Assembly (NCBI RefSeq): GCF_004135935.1
Contig: NZ_CP025086.1
Location: forward strand, 2,356,001-2,420,000
DNA: 64,000 nt
DNA from: Methylovirgula ligni
Lineage (GTDB): Bacteria > Pseudomonadota > Alphaproteobacteria > Rhizobiales > Beijerinckiaceae
Reading direction: 5' to 3'
The position numbers and the translations under genes are program-made. The notes under the pieces are model-generated. The model saw only the letters and a list, made by a program, of their open reading frames with translations, had not been told where the DNA came from and did not search any database. Shown piece after piece: positions 1 through 9,489 of the stretch (position 1 is the stretch's first letter; every line of letters begins with the position of its first letter).

Positions 1-1055
1 CCCGGCACCGCGGCTTCGAGCGGCGTCGAGCGAATATCGGCGAGCGCACTGGCGCTGGACCCGATCAGGACAATGCGTCCGGCGATATCGTCGTTGGCGA
101 CCTTGCCGGCGAGGACGCGCCAGGCGGAGATGTGCCGTGCGGCCTTGGTGCCGGCGTAATGCACGCGCACGGCCCCGTCGGATTCGGTGGCGATCTCAAG
201 CGCGCCAATCTTGACGCTAACGACGCCAGTTCGCGCGCCAAAGCCGCCTGTGTCCGAGGCGTTCGAGGATTTGATCAGGATCGTCGAGGCATGCTGGGCG
301 ACGCGGAGAATTTCCGCATCGAGCGAGGGCACCAGCGCGGCATTGGCGCCCTGGGTGAAGACCAGCGGCACTTTGCGGACGATGAGATCGCGATCCGGCG
401 CCCAGTTGATGCTGCCGAGCCCGGCGGCCGCGTTTTGCAAATCCGGCAGGGGCAGAATGGCGCCGCGGAAGTTGAGCAGGAACGGCCGCGGATCATCGCC
501 CAAGGTGGCGAAGCCGGATTTTACCGAAACTTCGTCGCTGTTGCCGTTGGTCAGGACGAGCGTGAGGACGCTGGGGCCGCTGGCAAGGACCTGCGTCAGG
601 CTGTTGTCCTGCATCAGGCCGCGCGCCGCAAGCGCATCGCCGAGCGCCTTGCGCTCGGGGACGTCCGGCAATTGCGCGATGAGATTTTGCGGCGCCGCGC
701 GATCCTGCTCGGAAAAAAGGATGTCGAAAGCGACGACTGCCGCGCCTTGCGCAAAAAGATGGCGGGCAAGATCGGCGAGGCGGTGGCGCGGCCAGGGCCA
801 TTGGCCGAGCCGCGCCAGAGAGGAATCATCGATATCGACCACGCGGACCGGAAGATCCGGCAGATAGCGGCGCGGCTCGACCTGCTGGTCATAATCGAAG
901 ACGAGATTGCGCAGACGCTCGACGAGCGGCGGACTCTCGAGGCAGAGCAGCAGGCCCAGGCCGATCGGCAAAGCCCAGACCAGTGCGCCCGGCAGAGACC
1001 GGACAAGCGGGGAAATCCACGCCGCGATCGTTTTGCCCGGCGAGGCCGCTAGCAA
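1..1055 (-). CDS. CHASE2-domain sensor protein, N-terminal part (3' end outside window)
   Basis: The reading frame runs open from a TTG at 1055 off the left edge and has no ATG start, so a search for ATG-initiated frames misses it. It encodes a hydrophobic N-terminal segment (about residues 25-40). An extracytoplasmic CHASE2-like domain follows, with the hallmarks VRVVDIDDSSLARLGQWPWPR and, later, a GRIVLIGSSASALAD stretch. CHASE2 proteins usually continue into three transmembrane helices and a class III adenylate/guanylate cyclase, a kinase or a GGDEF output domain; that part lies outside the window. The TTG overlaps the xthA stop by 7 bases, which suggests co-transcription and coupling. The domain call is a reading of conserved motifs. 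The output domain and the exact start are unknown. Confidence 0.75.
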   Translation of the reverse strand, partial: MLAASPGKTIAAWISPLVRSLPGALVWALPIGLGLLLCLESPPLVERLRNLVFDYDQQVEPRRYLPDLPVRVVDIDDSSLARLGQWPWPRHRLADLARHLFAQGAAVVAFDILFSEQDRAAPQNLIAQLPDVPERKALGDALAARGLMQDNSLTQVLASGPSVLTLVLTNGNSDEVSVKSGFATLGDDPRPFLLNFRGAILPLPDLQNAAAGLGSINWAPDRDLIVRKVPLVFTQGANAALVPSLDAEILRVAQHASTILIKSSNASDTGGFGARTGVVSVKIGALEIATESDGAVRVHYAGTKAARHISAWRVLAGKVANDDIAGRIVLIGSSASALADIRSTPLEAAVP

Positions 1056-1825
1056 AGCGTCACCCTGATCGGGACATGATCGGACGGCTTGTCCTTACCA
1101 CGCCGCTCCTTGTCGATGACGACTTCGGTCAGCCGGTCGGCGGCGCGTGGCGAGAGCAGGACGTGATCGATACGGATGCCGCGATCGCGCTGCCAGGCGC
1201 CGGCTTGATAATCCCAGAATGTATAAAGGCCGCCGGCATCGGTCGTCGCCCGCAAGGCATCGGTGAAGCCGAGATTGAGCAGCGTATGAAAGCGCGCGCG
1301 CGTCTGCGGCAGATAGAGCGCATCGCCCGCCCAGGCGGCGGGATCGAAGCAATCGCGCGCGGCGGGTATGACATTGAAATCGCCGGCGAGCACGAGAGGT
1401 TCTTCGAGCGCGAGCAGATTGCGCGCATGTGCGGCAAGCCGGTCCATCCAGGCAAGCTTGTAGGTATATTTGTCCGTCTCCGGCGGATTGCCGTTCGGCA
1501 GATAAAGCGAGGCGATGCGGACAATACTGTCGCCGTCGATAACCTCCGCCTCGATATAGCGGGCGTGTTCATCGCTCTCGTCGCCGGGCAGGCCGCGGGT
1601 GACTTCAAGCGGCTGCTTCGAGAGGATCGCGACGCCGTTGAAGCCCTTCTGTCCATGCACGGCGATATTGTAGCCGCAGGATTCGACCTCGGCATAAGGA
1701 AAAGCCGCGTCGACACATTTCAATTCCTGCAGGCAAATCACATCCGGCCCGATCTCGCGCAGATAGCGCAGCAGGTGCTCGGTCCTCTGGCGGATCGAAT
1801 TGACGTTCCAGGTGGCGATTTGCAT
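1049..1825 (-). CDS. xthA: Exodeoxyribonuclease III
   Basis: A 258-residue protein of the ExoIII/APE1 endonuclease-exonuclease-phosphatase family. It cleaves DNA at abasic sites and trims 3' ends during base excision repair in the cytoplasm. Visible motifs are the N-terminal ATWNVNSIR, the metal-binding Glu in LQELK, the catalytic AGDFNV and the terminal SDHVP histidine motif. The length matches the family and the protein is collinear throughout. The neighbouring CHASE2 gene starts inside its stop codon region. Confidence 0.95.
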   Translation of the reverse strand: MQIATWNVNSIRQRTEHLLRYLREIGPDVICLQELKCVDAAFPYAEVESCGYNIAVHGQKGFNGVAILSKQPLEVTRGLPGDESDEHARYIEAEVIDGDSIVRIASLYLPNGNPPETDKYTYKLAWMDRLAAHARNLLALEEPLVLAGDFNVIPAARDCFDPAAWAGDALYLPQTRARFHTLLNLGFTDALRATTDAGGLYTFWDYQAGAWQRDRGIRIDHVLLSPRAADRLTEVVIDKERRGKDKPSDHVPIRVTLC

Positions 1826-1911
1826 GGCGATGGGGCTGGTATCCAGGCTGCGGGTTGTCTCGGCCGCAGTCTAGCACGCCGGAGCCTGGCGCAAACCGTT
1901 GCGCCTCAGGC

Positions 1912-3144
1912 TCAGGAAAGGTGCGTCGGGGCGCGGTGCAGCCGGGGGCGCGAACGCTCCGGCAGGATGCCTTCGAGCAGGGCGGCGCGACGCAGCGGGC
2001 CGATGGCCGATATGGCGAAGGAGCCGAGGCCGCGCGCGAGATCGACTGGTAGAAAATCCGTGAGCATCGAGCGGTTCAGCACATCGACACCGCGGATGCG
2101 GATGTCGATGTCCGGCTCGCGCGCCGCAGCATAACGCCGAAGGGGCGCCGCGCCGCCGATATCTTGTCCGGCGGCGCGGGCGGCATCGACGCAAGAGACC
2201 AAAGCCGAGATATCGCGCAGGCTGAGATTGAGTCCCTGCGCGGCGAGCGGGGGAAAGGCATGCGCAGCTTCGCCGAGCAAAGCGATCCGGCGGCCGGTGA
2301 GATGTGCGACGCGCATCCCGGCCATCGGGAAGAAGCCGGCCTCGCTGTCGAGCCGCATGGCGCCGAAAATCTCCTCGACTTCGCCGGTGATCTCGGCGGC
2401 AAGGTCGGCGGCCGCGAGCGCCTTGCGGCGCTGGGCTTCCGCTGCCGAAATCAGCCAGACAAGGCTGGAGCGATGCGGCGCATCCGCTTTCGGCAGCAAT
2501 GGCACGAGCGTGCAGGGCCCGCTGCGGGTGTGGAACTCGATAGATCGGTCGTGATGTGGCAGTTCATGCGCCAGCAACGCGGTCAGCGCGACTTGCGGAT
2601 AGGTCCAGCGCCGCGTGCCGATTCCGGCCTTCTGACGGACCGTCGAGCGCTGGCCGTCGGCAGCGACGATGAGTTTGGCGGTGATCCGCCGGCCCGAGGT
2701 GAAATGCGCGCTGACGTCGTCTTCGCCATAAACGATATCGTCGAGCCATTCCTCGGTGAGGTGAATGTTCGGATTCTGAAGTGCCAGATCCGCTAGACGC
2801 GGAACGAGCTTGCTGTTCTCGATATTGGCGCCGAGTGCCTGAAGACCGATCTCCTCGGCCGCGAAGGTGAGGTTCTGGATCGGCACCGGCGCATTGGTGG
2901 CATCGATCAGCTCGATGGCCACGATCTTCGCGGCGATGTCACTCAGATGCGGCCAGAGCTTTTGCGACCGCAGGAAGCGCAGCGAGCCCTCGAACAAAGC
3001 GACGGTGCGGCCGTTGCCGGCGGCTTCGAGCGCGCCGACCGCAGCGACTTTATAGCCTGAGTTCGCCAGCGCCAGCGCCGCGGAAAGGCCCGCCGCGCCT
3101 GAGCCGACGACAAGGATATCGACAGTGATATCCGGCTCGGCCAC
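1912..3144 (-). CDS. UbiH/UbiF-family FAD-dependent monooxygenase
   Basis: About 410 residues, reading from a GTG at 3144 just past the gltA stop. The open frame extends further upstream, but that part would lie inside gltA. The protein has an N-terminal FAD-binding GSGAAGLSAALALANSG motif, the central ADGQRSTVR 'DG' motif and a C-terminal LLGEAAHAFPPLAAQGLN motif. The family hydroxylates the aromatic ring of ubiquinone precursors or related substrates. The third FAD motif has Glu where most members have Asp (GDAAH). Which ring position it acts on cannot be assigned from sequence alone. It lies directly downstream of gltA on the same strand. Confidence 0.85.
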   Translation of the reverse strand: MAEPDITVDILVVGSGAAGLSAALALANSGYKVAAVGALEAAGNGRTVALFEGSLRFLRSQKLWPHLSDIAAKIVAIELIDATNAPVPIQNLTFAAEEIGLQALGANIENSKLVPRLADLALQNPNIHLTEEWLDDIVYGEDDVSAHFTSGRRITAKLIVAADGQRSTVRQKAGIGTRRWTYPQVALTALLAHELPHHDRSIEFHTRSGPCTLVPLLPKADAPHRSSLVWLISAAEAQRRKALAAADLAAEITGEVEEIFGAMRLDSEAGFFPMAGMRVAHLTGRRIALLGEAAHAFPPLAAQGLNLSLRDISALVSCVDAARAAGQDIGGAAPLRRYAAAREPDIDIRIRGVDVLNRSMLTDFLPVDLARGLGSFAISAIGPLRRAALLEGILPERSRPRLHRAPTHLS

Positions 3145-3152
3145 GGCCTCGC

Positions 3153-4466
3153 TCAGCGCTGGTCGATCGGCACGTACAGGCGTTCCGCCGCGCCGGTGTA
3201 GAGCTGACGCGGGCGGCCGATCTTCTGGCTCGGATCCTCGATCATTTCCTTCCACTGGGCGACCCAGCCGGCGGTGCGAGCGACGGCGAAGAGCACCGTG
3301 AACATGGAAGTCGGGAAGCCCATCGCCTTCAGCGTGATACCGGAATAGAAGTCGATGTTCGGGTAGAGCTTCTTTTCGATAAAATATTCGTCGTGGAGCG
3401 CGATATGCTCAAGCTCCATCGCCACATCGAGCAGCGGATCGTCCTTCTTGCCCACCGCTTCAAGCACGGCGTGACAGGTCTTCTGCATGAGCTTGGCGCG
3501 CGGGTCGTAGTTTTTATAGACGCGGTGGCCGAAGCCCATGAGGCGGAACGAGTCGTTCTTGTCCTTGGCGCGGGCGATATATTTCGGAATGTTGTCGACC
3601 GAACCTATCTCTTCGAGCATTTTGAGGGCGGCTTCATTCGCGCCGCCATGTGCGGGGCCCCAGAGACAGGCGACACCCGCGGCGATACAGGCGAAGGGAT
3701 TGGCGCCGGAGGAGCCGGCGAGACGCACCGTCGAGGTCGAGGCGTTCTGCTCGTGATCGGCGTGGAGGATGAAGATCTGGTCGAGCGCGCGCGCCAGAAC
3801 CGGATTGACCTTGTAATCCTCGCACGGCACGGCGAAGCACATGCGCAGGAAGTTCGAGGTGTAGTCGAGCTCGTTCTTCGGATAGACGAAGGGCTGGCCG
3901 ATCGAATATTTGTACGCCATCGCGGCGAGGGTCGGCAGTTTCGCGATCAGCCGCATGGAAGCGACCATCCGCTGCTTCGGCTCCGAGATGTTGGTGGAGT
4001 CGTGATAAAAGGCCGAAAGCGCGCCGACGGAGGCGACGAGAACGGCCATCGGATGCGCGTCGCGGCGGAAGCCCTGGAAGAACCGCGCAAGCTGCTCATG
4101 CACCATCGTGTGGCGGGTGATGCGATGCACCCAGTCGGCGCGCTGCGCCGGGGTCGGCAATTCGCCGTAAAGCAGAAGATAGGAGGTTTCGAGGAAGTCG
4201 CCCTGTTCGGCGAGTTGTTCGATCGGATAACCCCGATACAGCAGAACGCCCTTGTCGCCGTCGATATAGGTGATCTCGGATTCGCAGCTCGCCGTCGAGG
4301 TGAAGCCGGGATCGTAGGTGAACATCCCCGTCTGCGCATAAAGCTTGCTGATGTCGACGACGGAGGGCCCGATGTGTCCATCCTTGACCGGCAAATCGAT
4401 CGACGTCTCGCCAACAGTGAACTTTGCCGCTGCGGGCGTGGACGTCTTGCTGGGTGCATCGAGCAT
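3153..4466 (-). CDS. gltA: Citrate synthase (type II)
   Basis: A 437-residue citrate synthase. It condenses oxaloacetate and acetyl-CoA at the entry of the TCA cycle. The N-terminal domain carries the [20 protein letters not shown] stretch, typical of the long, hexameric, NADH-sensitive type II enzymes. Catalytic regions are [20 protein letters not shown] and the [14 protein letters not shown] His-Arg motif. The ATG at 4466 gives the normal N-terminus (MLDAPSK). An upstream ATG at 4559 would add 31 residues of poor-quality sequence. Confidence 0.97.
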   Translation of the reverse strand: MLDAPSKTSTPAAAKFTVGETSIDLPVKDGHIGPSVVDISKLYAQTGMFTYDPGFTSTASCESEITYIDGDKGVLLYRGYPIEQLAEQGDFLETSYLLLYGELPTPAQRADWVHRITRHTMVHEQLARFFQGFRRDAHPMAVLVASVGALSAFYHDSTNISEPKQRMVASMRLIAKLPTLAAMAYKYSIGQPFVYPKNELDYTSNFLRMCFAVPCEDYKVNPVLARALDQIFILHADHEQNASTSTVRLAGSSGANPFACIAAGVACLWGPAHGGANEAALKMLEEIGSVDNIPKYIARAKDKNDSFRLMGFGHRVYKNYDPRAKLMQKTCHAVLEAVGKKDDPLLDVAMELEHIALHDEYFIEKKLYPNIDFYSGITLKAMGFPTSMFTVLFAVARTAGWVAQWKEMIEDPSQKIGRPRQLYTGAAERLYVPIDQR

Positions 4467-4626
4467 GGAAGCCTGCCTTCTTATTTGGAACGTTCGACCG
4501 CGCTCAAACTGCCGGACAGCCGGTGTCCGGAGGACGGACGTGGTGCAATGCAATATCACCTATCGCATAGTTGGGTTGGGTTCAAGTTGCTTCGGGCGGT
4601 TTGCCGTCGCGCTATAATGCAAATTG

Positions 4627-6045
4627 TCAGCGGATTTGGTCGGCCAATCGGCCAAGGCTTTCGTCGCGCCCCAGCACACTGAAGACGTCGAAAATTCCGG
4701 GCGAAGTTGCCCGTCCGGTCAGCGCCGCGCGCAAAGGTTGGGCAACCTGACCGAGTTTGAGGTGCTTCTCCTCGGCGTATTTTCGCACAACCTCCTCTGT
4801 TGCCGCTGGGCTCCAGGCCACAAGCGCCGTCAGCCGCGGCAAAAGCTCCGCCAGATGCTGGCGTGACGATGCATCGAGGATGCCAGAAGCCGCCGCGTCG
4901 AGCGGTAAAGGCCGCTGGGCGAACAAAAACTGCGCGCCGTCGCGCAATTCGATCAGCGTTTTCGCGCGCTCTTTCAGGCCGGGCATGGCGGCGAGGAGCT
5001 TCTGCCGCATTGCGGTGTCGAACTGTTGCGGAAAGGCGCTGTTCTCCGGCAGATGGGGCAGGGTATCGATCAGGAGATCGGTCAGCGCCGCATCGCTCGT
5101 CGTGCGGATATAATGCCCGTTCATGTTTTCGAGCTTGGCGAAGTCGAATCGGGCCGGCGAGCGTCCGACATGGGCGAGATCGAACGCCGCGATCATCTCG
5201 TCGGTCGAAAAGAATTCCTGATCGCCGTGGCTCCAGCCGAGACGGACGAGATAATTGCGCAGCGCCGCCGGCAGATAACCCATCGCGCGATAGGCGTCGA
5301 CGCCGAGTGCGCCGTGCCGCTTCGACAGTTTCGCGCCGTCGGCGCCATGGATGAGCGGAATATGCGCCATGCGCGGCACATCCCAGCCGAGCGCCTGGTA
5401 GATTTGCATCTGCCGCGCGGCGTTGGTGAGATGATCGTCGCCGCGGATGATGTGCGTGATGTCCATGTCGTGATCGTCGACGACGACGGCGAGCATATAG
5501 GTCGGCGTGCCGTCGGAGCGCAGCAGCACGAAGTCGTCGAGATTTTCATTTGCCCAGGCGACCCGGCCTTGCACGAGATCTTCGAGCACGGTTTCGCCCG
5601 TCTGCGGCGCCTTGAGCCGGATCACTGGCTTGACGCCGGGCGGTGCGTCTGAGGCCGGCCGGTCGCGCCAGCGTCCGTCGTAACGCGGCGGCTTGCCCTC
5701 GGCGCGCGCCTTGGCGCGCATATCGTCGAGTTCCTGCGGCGTCGCATAGCAATAATAGGCGCGGCCCGCTGCCAGCAATTGTTCGGCAACCTCGCGATGG
5801 CGTGCGGCGCGCTGGAATTGATGCACGGCCTCGCCGTCCCAATCGAGGCCGAGCCATTTCAATCCGTCGAGGATGGCGGTGATCGCGGCATCGGTGGAGC
5901 GCTCGCGATCCGTATCCTCGATGCGCAGCAGCATCTTGCCGCCGAGGCGGCGCGCGTAGAGCCAGTTGAACAGCGCGGTCCGCGCCCCGCCGATATGCAG
6001 GAATCCCGTCGGCGATGGCGCAAATCGTGTGACCACTTGAGGCAT
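4627..6045 (-). CDS. gltX: Glutamyl-tRNA synthetase
   Basis: A 472-residue class I aminoacyl-tRNA synthetase that charges tRNA-Glu. The HIGH-type motif is [12 protein letters not shown] near the N-terminus and the KMSKS-type motif is AKLSKRHGA. The length is standard for bacterial GluRS, including the C-terminal anticodon-binding helical domain. It sits between gltA and the divergent comEC. No second gltX paralogue is visible here, although many alphaproteobacteria have two. Confidence 0.96.
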   Translation of the reverse strand: MPQVVTRFAPSPTGFLHIGGARTALFNWLYARRLGGKMLLRIEDTDRERSTDAAITAILDGLKWLGLDWDGEAVHQFQRAARHREVAEQLLAAGRAYYCYATPQELDDMRAKARAEGKPPRYDGRWRDRPASDAPPGVKPVIRLKAPQTGETVLEDLVQGRVAWANENLDDFVLLRSDGTPTYMLAVVVDDHDMDITHIIRGDDHLTNAARQMQIYQALGWDVPRMAHIPLIHGADGAKLSKRHGALGVDAYRAMGYLPAALRNYLVRLGWSHGDQEFFSTDEMIAAFDLAHVGRSPARFDFAKLENMNGHYIRTTSDAALTDLLIDTLPHLPENSAFPQQFDTAMRQKLLAAMPGLKERAKTLIELRDGAQFLFAQRPLPLDAAASGILDASSRQHLAELLPRLTALVAWSPAATEEVVRKYAEEKHLKLGQVAQPLRAALTGRATSPGIFDVFSVLGRDESLGRLADQIR

Positions 6046-6227
6046 GAGCGGCGCCTGATCCTTTTCTTACCTTCTGCCGGCATCCGGGCGGGCCAACCGT
6101 CGCGGCCCGGTTTGCGACCGCGCGCGGTTTAACACGGAAAAGGTGAAAGGAAAGCCCGGCCCCTTCCTCAGTCCCTTGCCCGGAGCCAAAACCCGGTCGA
6201 TCATGCATGCGAAGGAACGGGGCGGCG

Positions 6228-8477
6228 ATGAGCGACAGGGCGGGGACGGCGGTTGCGAAAGGCATGGCGCCCGCGCGCTTCGGCCTGCGCCTCGCCGGGT
6301 TCGCCGCGGCGGCGCGGCGCAGCTTTCAAAACGCGATCGAAATCGAGATTGCCGAGAGACGATTTTTTCTCTGGCTGCCGGTCGCTGCGGGCGCCGGTGT
6401 CGTCGTCTATCTCGTCGCCGACCGCGAGCCTTCGCTCTGGTATGCGGGCTTTGCCGCCGCCGTCTTCGGCATATTTGCGATAGCGCTGCGCCGGCATCGT
6501 ATCGCGCAAAGCGTTCTGCTCGTTCTCTGCTGCTTCTGTCTCGGAATTCTGTCCGCGAGCTGGCGGAGCGCGCGCGTTGCCGCGCCAGTACTCGATCATA
6601 TCCGCGTTGCGAGCCTCGAAGGCATGATCGAGGAAATGGATTTCCGCCAAACCGGCGCGCGTTTTCTGCTGCGCGTCGACAAGGCCGAGGGCTTCACGCC
6701 GCAGGAGACGCCGTATCGCGTGCGGCTCACTCTACGCCGCACGCCGCCTTTCGAGGCCGGCACTTATGTGCGGCTGAAGGCGCGGCTGTTGCCGCCGGCG
6801 CAGGAGAGCCTGCCGGGCGGTTACGACTTCGGGCGTGACGCCTGGTTTGCGCGCATCGGCGCGGTCGGCAATGTTCTCGGCCGGATCGAGATGATCGCGC
6901 CGCCGCGTCCGCCCGGCCTTCTCGACGCGGCGCTGATGGCGCTCGATCGCGGCCGCAATGCGCTGGCGCTGCGGATCGACACGATCGTCGGTGGTGAGGC
7001 CGGTGCGGTCGCCGCGGCGATGGTGACCGGCAAGCGCGATCTTCTGACCGATGATACCAGGGAGGTGATCCGCAAGGCGGGAATCTTCCACATCATCACG
7101 ATCTCCGGCGTGCAGATGACCTTGATGGCGGGGATTTTCTTCGTCGGGCTGCGACGCCTGCTGGCGCTCTCGCCGGCGCTGGCGCTGCGCTATCCGATCA
7201 AGACATGGGCCGCCGCGGCGGCGATCTGCGGCGCGGTGCTCTACGATATCGCGACCGGCTCGCGCGTCGGCACCGAGCGGGCTTTGTTCATGACGCTCAT
7301 CATGCTCGGCGCCGTCATCGCCGGGCGGCAATCGCTCAGTATGCGCAACCTCGCGCTCGCCGCCGCGCTCGTCATGCTTATCGCGCCGGAGGCGATCCTC
7401 GGCGCGAGCTTCCAGCTCTCCTTCGCGGCCGTGGCGGCGCTCGTCGCGGTCTACGAAGCGCGCTTCGATCGTACCGCGCGGCTTGCCGACGAGCGCGCCG
7501 GCCTCGCGCCCGCGCCGCGTGAACGGAGGACCGGACTCGGGCGGCTCTTCGCCCGCGGGCCGGCGGCGCTGCTGTTCGCCACGCTCTGCGCTTCGACGGC
7601 GACGGCCTCGTTCATGGCCTACGATTTCCATGAATTGAATCCTTACGTCCTCATCGGCAATCCGCTGACCCTGACGCTGATCGAGCTTTGCGCCGTGCCG
7701 GGCGCGCTCATCGGCACCTTGCTCTATCCGCTCGGCTGCGATGCCTTCGTCTGGCACATTCTCGGGCTGGGGATAAGTTTCGTTCTCTGGGTCGCGCGCG
7801 GCATCGGCACGCTGCCCGGCGCGGCGCTGCCCCTTAACGCTTTCGCGCCCTGGGCGATCGTCTTTCTTACGTTCGCCGTTCTCTCGGCTGTTATCTGGCG
7901 CTCGATGCTGCTGCGGTTGACGGCGGTGCCGCTGGCGCTGATCGGGTTCTACGGCGCCACGCACGGCGGAACGTTCGACATGGCCATCGCGGCAACAGGC
8001 GATGCCGTCGCGGTGCGCGGCGGCGATGGCGCGCTGACGATTATCGGCAAGCGGCCCAGCCTCTTCACCGTCGCGCAATGGCTGAGCGCCGATGGCGATG
8101 CACGCGACCCGCAGGCGGCGGTCGATGCCAGCGCCTGCGACCGGATCGGCTGCGTCGGCATATTGCCGGATGGGCGCAGCGTCGCGCTGGTGTTGAACGA
8201 AGCGGCCTTCGCCGAGGATTGTCTACGCGCCGACATTATCGTCACGCCGCTTTATGCGCCGCCGGGCTGCGCCGCGAGCCTCGTCGTTGACCGCGACCGG
8301 CTGCGCGATACGGGCGCGATGCTCTTACACGCGCAAGGCAAGGGCTGGGCGATCGAGACGGCGCGCGCCGTTGGCAAGGACAGGCCGTGGTCGCCGGCGC
8401 CGCCGCATCGCTGGGGCAAGCCCGCGCCCATCGCTGCGCCGAAGGCGGATGACGATCCCGGCGCGCCGCTGGAATAG
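6228..8477 (+). CDS. comEC: ComEC/Rec2-type DNA internalisation membrane protein
   Basis: About 749 residues from the ATG at 6228; an in-frame ATG at 6207 is an alternative, with an AAGGA box lying between the two. The N-terminal region has several hydrophobic helices followed by an OB-like soluble domain (about residues 110-210). The competence-domain core includes GEAGAVAAAMVTGKRDLL, TISGVQMTLMAG and SFQLSFAAVAALV. These are hallmarks of the ComEC channel that takes single-stranded DNA across the inner membrane. The C-terminal part (about the last 170 residues) lacks a recognisable HxHxDH metallo-beta-lactamase motif, as is frequent in this group. The gene is divergent from gltX. Confidence 0.9.
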   Translation: MSDRAGTAVAKGMAPARFGLRLAGFAAAARRSFQNAIEIEIAERRFFLWLPVAAGAGVVVYLVADREPSLWYAGFAAAVFGIFAIALRRHRIAQSVLLVLCCFCLGILSASWRSARVAAPVLDHIRVASLEGMIEEMDFRQTGARFLLRVDKAEGFTPQETPYRVRLTLRRTPPFEAGTYVRLKARLLPPAQESLPGGYDFGRDAWFARIGAVGNVLGRIEMIAPPRPPGLLDAALMALDRGRNALALRIDTIVGGEAGAVAAAMVTGKRDLLTDDTREVIRKAGIFHIITISGVQMTLMAGIFFVGLRRLLALSPALALRYPIKTWAAAAAICGAVLYDIATGSRVGTERALFMTLIMLGAVIAGRQSLSMRNLALAAALVMLIAPEAILGASFQLSFAAVAALVAVYEARFDRTARLADERAGLAPAPRERRTGLGRLFARGPAALLFATLCASTATASFMAYDFHELNPYVLIGNPLTLTLIELCAVPGALIGTLLYPLGCDAFVWHILGLGISFVLWVARGIGTLPGAALPLNAFAPWAIVFLTFAVLSAVIWRSMLLRLTAVPLALIGFYGATHGGTFDMAIAATGDAVAVRGGDGALTIIGKRPSLFTVAQWLSADGDARDPQAAVDASACDRIGCVGILPDGRSVALVLNEAAFAEDCLRADIIVTPLYAPPGCAASLVVDRDRLRDTGAMLLHAQGKGWAIETARAVGKDRPWSPAPPHRWGKPAPIAAPKADDDPGAPLE

Positions 8478-8481
8478 GCGT

Positions 8482-8592
8482 GTCATTGCGAGGAGCGTCA
8501 GCGATCAACCCGGCGCGTCATTGCGAGGAGCGCCTGCGATGAAGCAATCCAGGAGTGGAAGGCTGGATTGCTTCGCTTCGCTCGCAATGACG
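8482..8592. repeat. Palindromic intergenic repeat (CGTCATTGCGAGGAGCG family)
   Basis: The half-unit GTCATTGCGAGGAGCG occurs at 8482. A full palindromic copy follows at about 8516-8592: CGTCATTGCGAGGAGCG, a spacer, GAAGCAATCCA, a short loop, TGGATTGCTTC, then CGCTCGCAATGACG. Related copies lie at 26565, 49601 and 50606. The long arms could fold in the 3' region between the convergent comEC and lexA. Confidence 0.85.
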
Positions 8593-8601
8593 ATCAGCCC
8601 C

Positions 8602-9312
8602 TCAATATTTGCGGATCAAACTCACCAGCTTGCCCTGGATGCGCACGCGGTCGGGACCGAAGATGCGCGTCTCGTAGGCGGGATTGGCAGCTTCGAGCGC
8701 GACGGAAGCGCCGCGCTTGCGCAACCGCTTCAACGTCGCTTCCTCGTCGTCGATGAGGGCGACGACGATATCGCCGGTCTCGGCGGTCTCCTGCCGGCGG
8801 ATGACCACCGTATCGGCATCGAAAATGCCGGCCTCGATCATCGAATCGCCGCGCACTTCAAGCGCATAATGCTCGCCTGTCGAGAGCATGTCGGGCGGCA
8901 GGCTGATCGTATGGCTGCGGGTCTGCAGCGCAGTGATCGGGGTGCCGGCGGCGATGCGGCCCATCACCGGAATGGCGACCATGCTGATGCGTTCGTCCTC
9001 CTCGTCCGCCGGGAGCACGGGGCGCACCTTGCCGAGGTTGCCCTCGATCACCTCGGGCGAGAATTTGCGGCCGCGCCCATGCGTCGCCGGCGTCGTCGAT
9101 TCCGGCAGGCGGAGCACCTCCAGCGCACGGGCGCGGTTGGGCAGGCGGCGGATGAAGCCGCGCTCCTCCAGCGCGAGGATCAGCCGGTGGATGCCCGACT
9201 TGGAGCGCAGATCGAGCGCTTCCTTCATCTCGTCGAAGGAAGGCGGCACGCCGGTCTCCTTCAGGCGTTCATTGATGAAGCGCAGCAGTTCGCTTTGTTT
9301 GCGGGTTAACAT
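8602..9312 (-). CDS. lexA: LexA repressor
   Basis: A 236-residue SOS repressor and self-cleaving serine protease. An N-terminal winged helix ([13 protein letters not shown] to about residue 70) binds SOS boxes. The C-terminal S24 peptidase domain has the Ala122-Gly123 cleavage site in GRIAAGTPI, catalytic Ser157 in VRGDSM and Lys195 in EEATLKR. The ATG at 9312 gives the canonical start; an in-frame ATG at 9354 would add 14 residues. Two SOS-box-like sites lie upstream (9383-9397 and 9409-9423), consistent with autoregulation. Confidence 0.97.
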   Translation of the reverse strand: MLTRKQSELLRFINERLKETGVPPSFDEMKEALDLRSKSGIHRLILALEERGFIRRLPNRARALEVLRLPESTTPATHGRGRKFSPEVIEGNLGKVRPVLPADEEDERISMVAIPVMGRIAAGTPITALQTRSHTISLPPDMLSTGEHYALEVRGDSMIEAGIFDADTVVIRRQETAETGDIVVALIDDEEATLKRLRKRGASVALEAANPAYETRIFGPDRVRIQGKLVSLIRKY

Positions 9313-9382
9313 CAGGCGCTCTTTCGCTCTCGGGGCGGCTCCGGGCCGAATCACATGCCGGATCAGGTAAATAGAAGCCGCT

Positions 9383-9397
9383 AAACAAAGAGTGAAC
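9383..9397 (-). promoter_or_regulatory. Degenerate SOS box
   Basis: On the minus strand this reads GTTC-ACTCTTT-GTTT, one base away from the alphaproteobacterial consensus GTTC-N7-GTTC. It lies 71 bases upstream of the lexA start. Confidence 0.5.
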
Positions 9398-9408
9398 AGA
9401 CCCTAACC

Positions 9409-9423
9409 GTTCTTGCTGTGTTC
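9409..9423 (+). promoter_or_regulatory. SOS box, perfect GTTC-N7-GTTC
   Basis: The plus strand reads GTTC-TTGCTGT-GTTC, an exact match to the direct-repeat SOS box of alphaproteobacteria. It lies 97 bases upstream of the lexA start and 67 bases upstream of the divergent CHAP-like gene at 9490. LexA bound here could affect both promoters. Confidence 0.85.
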
Positions 9424-9489
9424 CGTCAAGGGGGTGTGCCGAGTTATCCCCTTTGGACACGTAGGCTGATCCGTGCTAAGAAATGAGGC

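Noticed and set aside
132-1052. Long open frame on the plus strand opposite the CHASE2 gene
   Set aside because: It mirrors the codon structure of the minus-strand gene, has no recognisable domain and is rich in Arg, as expected for a GC-rich antisense frame.
983-2134. 383-codon plus-strand frame over xthA
   Set aside because: It is antisense to a complete ExoIII gene with all catalytic motifs.
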